A DNA stretch of 5,518 nucleotides, from contig DAORGW010000044.1 in NCBI GenBank assembly GCA_035356975.1, positions 1 to 5,518 on the forward strand, given 5' to 3'. Source of the DNA: STF1-138 sp035356975. Lineage in GTDB: Bacteria; Patescibacteriota; Patescibacteriia; UBA1558; S5-K13. A program made the translations under genes and the position numbers. Below the pieces are notes generated by a model. It was not told the origin of the DNA. It was given only the letters and a program-made list of their open reading frames with translations, and ran no database searches. This document shows positions 1 to 4,158 of this stretch, one piece after another (the stretch's first letter is position 1; each line of letters begins with the position of its first letter).

Positions 1-767
1 ACTTTTACAATATCACTTGGATCATCAATTCTCTGCCACGCTAACTCAGAAATATGAACAAGTCCTTCTAAATTTTCTCCAAATTCTACGAAAATTCCGA
101 AATCAGCAACTCCTGTTACTTTTCCCTCAACAACTTTTCCAATTGTAAATTCTTCTAGGGTTTTCTTTTGTTCTTCTGCCCATGCTGATTTTTGTGAAAC
201 AATTAATTTATTTTCTCTTTCATCAACATCGATAACAACCACAGAAAAACTTTTTCCTATAAAAGATCTTAGGTGTGATAAAATTTTTGATTTGTCTCCA
301 CCCTCGACTCTTGGATAATATTTTGTTGTTAACTGTGATACTGGTAAAAATCCCATTACGTTTCCCACCTTTACCATTAATCCACCCTTATTTGCGTCAG
401 TTACTTTTGCCTCAACAAGTTTTTCGTCTTTCATCATTTGTTCTAATTCATCCCATGCTTTTTGATGACTTGCGTATCTGAAAGATAATTCCATTATTCC
501 TTTTTCATTATCAAGCTCTAAAACTGTTGCAGATACTATATCTCCAATTGCATAATTTCCTGAGAAACCGGATTCATCATGAATTTCTTTTCCTCTTACA
601 ACACCACTTGTAATTCCTTTATAATCTAAAATAACCTCGTTTTTTCCTATTGAAATAACAGAACACTCAACTAAATCACCAACCTTTGGTAATTTTATTT
701 CATCATGTGTTCCTAAAATAGCACCAAAAGCGCTTTTAGCTTTTTCTTTTGTTTCTTTTGTACTCAT
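1..767 (-). CDS. rpsA: 30S ribosomal protein S1, N-terminal part (runs off the left edge)
   Basis: Ribosomal protein S1 binds single-stranded mRNA on the 30S subunit and helps unwind and position messages, which matters most where Shine-Dalgarno sites are missing, as here. The frame is open from the ATG at 767 to the window edge, about 255 residues. Three S1 (OB-fold) RNA-binding repeats are visible: residues about 27-97, about 113-194, and a third from about 208 that is cut by the edge. The third has the classic core GKVVEGKVTGVADFGIFVEF followed by GLVHISELAW. The first two repeats are more divergent, as expected for the N-terminal domains of S1. The start is the first ATG of the frame (MSTKETKEKAKSAFG) and has no Shine-Dalgarno site; the upstream sequence is A/T only. 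A terminator-like hairpin at 883-931 lies between the likely promoter and the start, which suggests leader control. The number of repeats is unknown because the C-terminus is missing. Another multi-S1 protein is possible but less likely. Confidence 0.9.
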   Translation of the reverse strand, partial: MSTKETKEKAKSAFGAILGTHDEIKLPKVGDLVECSVISIGKNEVILDYKGITSGVVRGKEIHDESGFSGNYAIGDIVSATVLELDNEKGIMELSFRYASHQKAWDELEQMMKDEKLVEAKVTDANKGGLMVKVGNVMGFLPVSQLTTKYYPRVEGGDKSKILSHLRSFIGKSFSVVVIDVDERENKLIVSQKSAWAEEQKKTLEEFTIGKVVEGKVTGVADFGIFVEFGENLEGLVHISELAWQRIDDPSDIVK

Positions 768-781
768 AATATTAATTTGCT

Positions 782-883
782 ATTTTCAATTTTCAATTTC
801 TAATTGATTTATTGTATTATTTAACAATTAAAAATAGCTAAATAGTAAATCAATTGAAAATGGTAAATAACATAATTGAAAAT
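782..883. repeat. Cluster of ATTTTCAATT / AATTGAAAAT inverted repeats in the rpsA leader
   Basis: The 10-mer ATTTTCAATT occurs at 782-791 and 789-798, and its reverse complement AATTGAAAAT at 852-861 and 874-883. A further perfect 10-bp inverted pair is AATTGATTTA (802-811) with TAAATCAATT (846-855). GCTATTTT (779-786) pairs with AAAATAGC (831-838), extended after one mismatch by AATT (788-791) with AATT (826-829). The two stem systems interleave, so they cannot both form as simple hairpins. All lie between the attenuator-like hairpin and the rpsA start. The sequence is low-complexity, so part of this pairing is cheap. Confidence 0.55.
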
Positions 884-931
884 AAAAAAGACCCCTCTTA
901 ATTATTAAATACCTAAATTTAAGCGGTCTTT
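883..931 (-). terminator. Terminator-like hairpin upstream of rpsA (possible attenuator)
   Basis: Read on the minus strand, AAAGACC (931-925) pairs perfectly with GGTCTTT (893-887). An inner stem CTTAA (923-919) pairs with TTAAG (901-897), separated from the outer stem by a 1-nt/3-nt internal loop. The right arm runs straight into TTTTTTATTTTC, a good U-tract, so the hairpin terminates toward rpsA. On the plus strand the hairpin is followed by GTGCC, with no U-tract. No minus-strand gene lies between this site and the divergent gene at 1042. The hairpin therefore either ends a very short RNA or acts as a leader attenuator for rpsA. Confidence 0.55.
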
Positions 932-944
932 GTGCCAAAATTTA

Positions 945-982
945 AGTATAAGTAATATTACCACAAATCTAAAAAATTGCAA
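945..982 (-). promoter_or_regulatory. Candidate promoter(s) for the rpsA leader
   Basis: Two overlapping minus-strand solutions are visible. One is TTTAGA (973-968), a 17-bp spacer and TATACT (950-945). The other is TTGCAA (982-977), a 16-bp spacer and TAATAT (960-955), preceded by TGG as in an extended -10. Either would start transcription about 10-30 nt before the attenuator-like hairpin. AT richness makes chance matches likely, so which one is used is uncertain. Confidence 0.4.
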
Positions 983-996
983 GATCTAATAATTCA

Positions 997-1025
997 TTGA
1001 AAATCTTATAAAAAAAATATATTAT
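997..1025 (+). promoter_or_regulatory. Promoter for the phospholipid gene pair
   Basis: TTGAAA (997-1002), a 17-bp spacer and TATTAT (1020-1025). The predicted transcription start is near 1032, which leaves only about 10 nt before the ATG at 1042 and no room for a normal Shine-Dalgarno site. The same -10 hexamer and spacer length recur at 3875, 3992 and 5387. Confidence 0.55.
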
Positions 1026-1041
1026 TTATATATAAAAATAC

Positions 1042-1659
1042 ATGAAACAACTAGACAAAATAATAGATATTTCAAACGAAAAATCAAAAAAATTTCGTGC
1101 TAAATATTTTAATTGGATAATAAAAACCCTTAATAAATTAGGTTTCACAGCAAATTCTCTAAGTTTTTTAAGAGCTTTAGCTGGGGCCATATTTTTCTTC
1201 TTAGTTGATTATAATTTTATAATTGCTTTTATAATTCTAATCATTGGAGCATTTACTGATTTTTTTGATGGAGTGCTTGCAAGACACCAAAAAAAAGATA
1301 GCGATAGGGGAAAATTTATAGATATGTTATGTGATAACCTACTTTTCTTATTTTTTGTATTGGGACTTATTAAGATAGAATTTATTAGCTCATTAAACTT
1401 AGCTTATTTTATTTTCATAATGCCTGCGTTATATTTAATGATTATTATAAATAAAAACGAATTCTTAAAAAATGACTGGATAATAATTCCTTATGCAAGA
1501 ATAACTTATTATAAAATAATTTTTGAAAGCGCTTTTTTACTAGTCATTATTTTTGGGATAAGTAAAAACTTTTTTAACCTAATAATTATAATTTTAAATA
1601 TTTTAATGAGTTTACATTTCTCACTTCACTTCTATAAATTTCTAAATAAAAAAATGTGA
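1042..1659 (+). CDS. CDP-alcohol phosphatidyltransferase family membrane enzyme
   Basis: This integral membrane enzyme should transfer a phosphatidyl (or other lipid phosphate) group from a CDP-activated lipid to an alcohol and release CMP. The full family signature D-x2-D-G-x2-A-R-x8-G-x3-D-x3-D is present: D73, D76, G77, A80, R81, G90, D94 and D98. These are the residues that bind the metal and the CDP group, with D98 the expected catalytic base. The 205-residue length fits the family. Hydrophobic stretches suggest about six membrane segments, with the signature at the end of the second. The acceptor alcohol (glycerol phosphate, inositol phosphate or other) cannot be read from the sequence. 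The stop TGA (1657-1659) overlaps the GTG start of the next gene by 4 nt, so the two are translationally coupled. The next gene is a CTP transferase that could make the CDP-lipid substrate. There is no Shine-Dalgarno site, and the promoter at 997-1025 leaves a very short leader. Confidence 0.88.
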   Translation: MKQLDKIIDISNEKSKKFRAKYFNWIIKTLNKLGFTANSLSFLRALAGAIFFFLVDYNFIIAFIILIIGAFTDFFDGVLARHQKKDSDRGKFIDMLCDNLLFLFFVLGLIKIEFISSLNLAYFIFIMPALYLMIIINKNEFLKNDWIIIPYARITYYKIIFESAFLLVIIFGISKNFFNLIIIILNILMSLHFSLHFYKFLNKKM

Positions 1660-2171
1660 TAATTTATATTCTAAAAATTATCTGGATTTTTTTACCAGGT
1701 GCTTTTGCAAACATGGCTCCCCTATTTTTTCTACGCATAAATTTTTTAAATTCTCCAATAAATAAAAAATTATTTGGTGAAAATAAGACTTGGCGCGGAT
1801 TATTTTTTGGAATAATTTTTGGAATTTTAGTTGCTTTTTCTCAAAAAATATTAAGCGCGCTTTTTCATAAAATTGAAATAATAAATTACAATGAAATTAA
1901 TATTATTGTCTTTGGATTTCTTATGGGCTTTGGCGCGCTTATAGGAGACTTATTAAAAAGTTTTATAAAAAGAAAATTTAAAATTTCTCCCGGAAAATCG
2001 CTTCCAATTTTTGACCAAATTGACTGGATAATAGGGTCATTTATTATTCTTTCATTATATATAAAAATAAAAATTGAATTTTTTATATATTCAATTTTAA
2101 TATTAGGAATACTACACTTTTTAATAAATATTTTTTCTTACAAAATAAAAATAAGAAAAACTATTTTATAA
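1656..2171 (+). CDS. CarS-like (CDP-archaeol synthase / DUF46-type) CTP transferase
   Basis: Resembles CarS, the membrane enzyme that in archaea uses CTP to turn the unsaturated archaetidic acid precursor into CDP-archaeol; it is distantly related to bacterial CdsA. Visible family features are LPGAFANMAPLF near the N-terminus (residues 13-25), GENKTWRGL (41-49), and the C-terminal signature: G97-D98, K101-S102-F-I-K105-R106, P112-G113 and D120-Q-I-D123. The 171-residue length and about five hydrophobic segments match CarS rather than the longer CdsA. The start is GTG at 1656, inside the stop region of the preceding phosphatidyltransferase gene (4-nt overlap), with no Shine-Dalgarno site, so re-initiation by coupling is likely. 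Together the pair could activate a lipid phosphate with CTP and then attach a headgroup. Whether the lipid is a diacyl, an isoprenoid ether or another phosphatidate cannot be told. The gene ends in TAA just before the hairpin at 2174-2200. Confidence 0.75.
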   Translation: MIIYILKIIWIFLPGAFANMAPLFFLRINFLNSPINKKLFGENKTWRGLFFGIIFGILVAFSQKILSALFHKIEIINYNEINIIVFGFLMGFGALIGDLLKSFIKRKFKISPGKSLPIFDQIDWIIGSFIILSLYIKIKIEFFIYSILILGILHFLINIFSYKIKIRKTIL

Positions 2172-2173
2172 TA

Positions 2174-2200
2174 AAAACCGAATCTCGTGGATTCGGTTTT
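2174..2200. terminator. Bidirectional terminator between convergent genes
   Basis: AAAACCGAATC (2174-2184) and GATTCGGTTTT (2190-2200) form a perfect 11-bp stem with a 5-nt loop. The minus-strand reading continues as TTTTTATTATAA after the stem, a better U-tract than the plus-strand TTTTAAAAG. It sits 2 nt after the CarS-like stop and 20 nt after the end of the STAS-like gene, so it can serve both transcripts. Confidence 0.85.
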
Positions 2201-2220
2201 AAAAGATAAAAAATAAACGA

Positions 2221-2523
2221 CTACTCCATTAGACCAACTTTTATTAATTGATCTATGCGAAGCATTTTGATATAACTTAAAACTCCTTGATTTGCACATA
2301 AAATGCGCAACTCTTTTCCTTTTTCTTGACAAAAAGCCTTATAAAATAAAAGAATTTTTCCAATAACAGTAGAACACGGGATCACATAAAAACGAATATC
2401 GCATTCTTTTGCTTGCAAACAGCAAAGTTCCAATAAATCTTTGACTAAATCGGGATCTGGTCGTGATTGATAAAAACTTATCAGACCGACATCTTTTTCT
2501 AAAACATAAGTAATATCACTCAT
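2221..2523 (-). CDS. STAS-domain-like protein (anti-sigma factor antagonist type)
   Basis: A 100-residue soluble protein whose layout fits a single STAS domain, the fold of SpoIIAA-type anti-sigma antagonists and related switch proteins. Strand VGLISFY (12-18) is followed by a helix (25-39), strand IRFYVIP (43-49), the switch loop and helix CSTVIGKILLFYKAF (50-64), strand ELRILCA (71-77) and a final helix (79-94, ending IDQLIKV). S51 is where the phosphorylatable Ser of the usual DSSG motif should be. The flanking residues differ (C50 for Asp, V53 for Gly), so phosphorylation is uncertain. Six cysteines (34, 35, 41, 50, 65, 76) in 100 residues is high. It is the only gene here with a strong Shine-Dalgarno site (AGGAGGT, 2528-2534). 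It is the last gene of a minus-strand run, 54 nt after the peptidase-like gene. A weak promoter-like TTGATT (2581-2576) with TAAGAT (2559-2554) could also drive it alone. No partner kinase or sigma factor lies in the window. Confidence 0.6.
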   Translation of the reverse strand: MSDITYVLEKDVGLISFYQSRPDPDLVKDLLELCCLQAKECDIRFYVIPCSTVIGKILLFYKAFCQEKGKELRILCANQGVLSYIKMLRIDQLIKVGLME

Positions 2524-2527
2524 TTCT

Positions 2528-2534
2528 ACCTCCT
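2528..2534 (-). promoter_or_regulatory. Strong Shine-Dalgarno site of the STAS-like gene
   Basis: AGGAGGT on the minus strand, 4 nt before the ATG at 2523. It is a seven-base match to the anti-Shine-Dalgarno sequence and supports this start. No other complete start in the window has a comparable site. Confidence 0.85.
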
Positions 2535-2577
2535 AAAATTTACTTATATAAATATCTTATTACTATACATGAAAAAA

Positions 2578-3015
2578 TCAAGACCTATATCTTAACGCTA
2601 ATTTTATAGATCTTTTTCCGCGATATGTAAAATGATGAACGCGAGGAACTCTAAATTTCACAGAATTACTAATTGCCAATTTGTCTCCAACATAAAATCC
2701 TATATGATAATGCCCGCTATTATTTTTTTCCCAAATTAATACATCTCCTAAATATAAATTCTTAGTATTGGCTTTCCTCCAGCCAGAAATTTTTAATTCT
2801 TTTATTGTTGAGGCAACACTTACATGAACATTTTTTATCAATTTAAATTTATACAAAACCTCTGATACAAATTTTGCACAAGACAATTTGCCATTTTCTA
2901 AAACATCAATTTTTTTATTATTCTTAATAACAAAATAATTCCTGAACTCGTTTGAGCCAATACATTTTCTAGCATAATTTATGCATCTTTTAACTAAAAA
3001 ATCTATAGATTTAAT
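2578..3015 (-). CDS. NlpC/P60-like Cys/His hydrolase domain protein, start codon uncertain
   Basis: Resembles papain-fold NlpC/P60 or CHAP-type enzymes that cleave peptidoglycan peptides or related amides. With the open frame read from 3015, residues 7-20 (LVKRCINYARKCIG) match the N-terminal helix of the family. L44-S45-C46-AKFVSEVL carries the likely nucleophile C46. LGDVLIWEK follows, then GHYHIGFYVGD, where H104 is in the HxGxY position of the catalytic His. The third polar residue may lie in AISNS just after it (S116/N117). The only ATG/GTG/TTG in frame is a TTG at 2886, which would give 102 residues starting two codons before the nucleophile and lacking the helix, with no Shine-Dalgarno site. 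I therefore extend to ATT at 3015, directly after an in-frame stop; ATA at 3006 is another option. A frameshift or a decayed 5' end is also possible. There is no signal peptide. It lies 17 nt after the pilin stop and 54 nt before the STAS-like gene, so co-transcription is likely. The exact peptidase family is a judgement by eye. Confidence 0.6.
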   Translation of the reverse strand: MKSIDFLVKRCINYARKCIGSNEFRNYFVIKNNKKIDVLENGKLSCAKFVSEVLYKFKLIKNVHVSVASTIKELKISGWRKANTKNLYLGDVLIWEKNNSGHYHIGFYVGDKLAISNSVKFRVPRVHHFTYRGKRSIKLALRYRS

Positions 3016-3032
3016 TTATAAAAAATAAAAAA

Positions 3033-3509
3033 TTAATTAATAGCGCACTCATCTATGTTATCGTATCTTTTACAATTACCCCCCTTACAACCAAAAGAAA
3101 GTATACCGCTCTCCATATAAGTAGTGAATACGCATGGTGGGGTTTTGGGTGTATCGTAGTTATATTCATATTTTTCTTGTGCATTTGGGGGACTTGGAAT
3201 TTTATCAAACAAAGAATAAAATCCATACCCAGAGCAAATATAACCCCCCGCGGAATCCACATAAATTTCTTCAGCAATGTTATTACCGTAATTACAATCC
3301 CCAGAACGAGTATTCTTTGGATACTCATCATTATCAATATAATACACCTCCAAAGCGTCAGAAATACTTTTTAAATCATTCATTCTCTTTGCATCTCTCG
3401 CTTTTGCCCTTGCGCCATTTAAAGAAACAATTGCTAGGGTTGATAGAAGACCAATAATTGATATTACCACGAGTAGTTCTATTAATGTAAAAGCTTTTTG
3501 TTTATTCAT
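3033..3509 (-). CDS. Type IV pilin-like / pseudopilin protein
   Basis: Begins MNKQKA and then FTLIELLVVISIIGLLSTLA, the class III prepilin signal: a short positive leader, a cleavage site before F, Glu at mature position 5 and a hydrophobic helix. A prepilin peptidase should remove the leader and the protein should assemble into a type IV pilus or pseudopilus. The residue before the cut is Ala rather than the more usual Gly. After the helix comes RMNDLKSISDALEVYYIDND, the amphipathic stretch seen in GspG/PilA-type proteins, and then a globular domain with six cysteines (72, 92, 126, 141, 146, 155 from this start), four of them in the last 35 residues, suggesting disulfides. I chose the ATG at 3509 because it gives a typical 6-residue leader and overlaps the upstream gene by 8 nt. 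An ATG at 3527 would add six residues (MLFKIK). Neither has a Shine-Dalgarno site, so coupling to the upstream gene is likely. No assembly ATPase, platform protein or prepilin peptidase is nearby. Major versus minor pilin cannot be decided. Confidence 0.85.
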   Translation of the reverse strand: MNKQKAFTLIELLVVISIIGLLSTLAIVSLNGARAKARDAKRMNDLKSISDALEVYYIDNDEYPKNTRSGDCNYGNNIAEEIYVDSAGGYICSGYGFYSLFDKIPSPPNAQEKYEYNYDTPKTPPCVFTTYMESGILSFGCKGGNCKRYDNIDECAIN

Positions 3510-3804
3510 TTTGATTTTGAATAACATTACGTTTTTGAATTTTTAATCTCATTTCTTCTTGAATTTTTTCTCTTTGTTCTTTTATTTTTGCATTTCTAGT
3601 TAGCGTAGCAAAAACAATACCAAAAATCACAATCCAAGAAATTATTATTATAAATAAATACGTTTTTTTCTTTTTCTTACTTTTTGATTGACTCATAACA
3701 GAATTTTGATACATCATTTGTTGCTTCTGTTCTATCGCAGAATCCAAAACATTGCTTAAATCTATGTCCTGTTGTTGATTATTGTTTAAATAATTATTTT
3801 CCAT
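3502..3804 (-). CDS. Small single-pass membrane protein of unknown function, upstream of the pilin
   Basis: I do not recognise this 100-residue protein. Residues 1-40 are polar and rich in Asn and Gln. Residues 41-47 are a basic patch (KSKKKKK), followed by one membrane segment at about 48-68 (TYLFIIIISWIVIFGIVFATL). Residues 70-93 are highly charged (KIKEQREKIQEEMRLKIQKR) and probably form a coiled coil or amphipathic helix. By the positive-inside rule the N-terminal tail should be cytoplasmic, with the helix outside. It has no signal peptide or prepilin motif. Its end overlaps the pilin start by 8 nt and it is the first gene after the promoter at 3838-3866, so it probably shares an mRNA with the pilin. 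A role in pilus assembly or anchoring is only a guess from position. No Shine-Dalgarno site precedes the ATG at 3804. Confidence 0.75.
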   Translation of the reverse strand: MENNYLNNNQQQDIDLSNVLDSAIEQKQQMMYQNSVMSQSKSKKKKKTYLFIIIISWIVIFGIVFATLTRNAKIKEQREKIQEEMRLKIQKRNVIQNQNE

Positions 3805-3837
3805 AATTTTATAAATTCTATAATTAACATACTATAT

Positions 3838-3866
3838 ATTATATATTAGCTTAAATAAAAACACAA
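3838..3866 (-). promoter_or_regulatory. Promoter of the membrane protein-pilin cluster
   Basis: Minus strand: TTGTGT (3866-3861), a 17-bp spacer and a perfect TATAAT (3843-3838). The predicted start near 3831 leaves a leader of about 27 nt before the ATG at 3804. The -35 box is weak, matching three of six positions. It lies back to back with the tRNA promoter, the two -35 boxes being 8 bp apart. Confidence 0.55.
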
Positions 3867-3874
3867 AACGACTC

Positions 3875-3903
3875 TTAACAAAATGCTTTATTTATTATAT
3901 TAT
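3875..3903 (+). promoter_or_regulatory. Promoter of tRNA-Val
   Basis: TTAACA (3875-3880), a 17-bp spacer and TATTAT (3898-3903), each box matching five of six consensus positions. The predicted start near 3910 is about 5 nt before the mature tRNA at 3915, a typical short tRNA leader. Confidence 0.6.
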
Positions 3904-3914
3904 TGTATTGTTGT

Positions 3915-3991
3915 GGGTTCATAGCTCAGTTGGTTAGAGCGTTACGTTGACATCGTAAAGGTCAGAGGTTCAAATCCTCTTGGACCCACCA
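3915..3991 (+). tRNA. tRNA-Val (anticodon GAC), CCA encoded
   Basis: Full cloverleaf. Acceptor arm GGGTTCA with TGGACCC (one T-G pair), D-arm GCTC/GAGC with loop AGTTGGTTA, anticodon stem TTACG/CGTAA with loop TTGACAT, T-arm AGAGG/CCTCT with loop TTCAAAT, discriminator A, and CCA at 3989-3991. Anticodon GAC (34-36) reads GUC and GUU. A second tRNA follows 41 nt later on the same strand. Confidence 0.95.
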
Positions 3992-4020
3992 TTGATTTTT
4001 AAAATGTTTTGTAATATTAT
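3992..4020 (+). promoter_or_regulatory. Possible separate promoter for tRNA-Ile
   Basis: TTGATT (3992-3997) starts right after the tRNA-Val CCA, followed by a 17-bp spacer and TATTAT (4015-4020). The 12-mer ATATTATTGTAT around the -10 box is identical upstream of both tRNAs. The predicted start near 4027 would be about 6 nt before tRNA-Ile. The two tRNAs may also be co-transcribed from 3875. Confidence 0.5.
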
Positions 4021-4032
4021 TGTATAAATAAA

Positions 4033-4109
4033 GGGCATATAGCTCAGTTGGTTAGAGCATCACTCTTATAAAGTGGGGGTCGATGGTTCAAGTCCATCTA
4101 TGCCCACCA
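4033..4109 (+). tRNA. tRNA-Ile (anticodon UAU, reads AUA), CCA encoded
   Basis: Full cloverleaf. Acceptor arm GGGCATA with TATGCCC (perfect), D-arm GCTC/GAGC with loop AGTTGGTTA, anticodon stem TCACT/AGTGG (one T-G pair) with loop CTTATAA, T-arm GATGG/CCATC with loop TTCAAGT, discriminator A, and CCA at 4107-4109. The anticodon is UAU. Known IleRS identity features are present: C4-G69, U12-A23, A37, A38 and A73. The anticodon loop differs from the usual bacterial tRNA-Ile(GAU) loop CTGATAA only at position 34. Most bacteria read AUA with a CAU anticodon modified by TilS (lysidine), so UAU is uncommon. Confidence 0.93.
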
Positions 4110-4118
4110 TAACAAAAA

Positions 4119-4140
4119 TCACCCATCGGGTGAATTTTTT
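4119..4140. terminator. Terminator after the tRNAs, probably bidirectional
   Basis: TCACCC (4119-4124), loop ATC, GGGTGA (4128-4133), then ATTTTTT: a 6-bp GC-rich stem with a U-tract, 9 nt after tRNA-Ile. On the minus strand the same hairpin is followed by TTTTTGTT, so it can also end the DHH-like gene, whose stop is at 4159. Confidence 0.85.
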
Positions 4141-4158
4141 ATTTACAGATAACTACCC

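Noticed and set aside
275..481. Plus-strand open frame of 68 codons within rpsA
   Set aside because: It lies opposite clearly coding S1 sequence, and its Leu/Pro-rich translation has no domain features. It is a shadow of rpsA.
1657..1662. TGA followed directly by TAA at the end of the phosphatidyltransferase gene, suggesting TGA might be read as Gly (code 25)
   Set aside because: Glycine is encoded by normal GGN codons throughout, and no in-frame TGA occurs inside the S1, DHH-like or other long frames. Code 25 genes would use TGA often.
2138..2332. Minus-strand open frame of 64 codons across the terminator
   Set aside because: It overlaps the STAS-like gene in another frame and runs through the hairpin at 2174-2200 into the end of the CarS-like gene.
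2886..3018. Calling the NlpC/P60-like gene a pseudogene outright
   Set aside because: The frame is open over the whole domain with the Cys and His motifs intact. Only the start codon is missing, which a rare start or a local sequence error could explain.
3053..3457. Open frames on both strands inside the pilin gene
   Set aside because: They are out of frame with or opposite the pilin, whose prepilin signal is unmistakable. Their translations show no family features.
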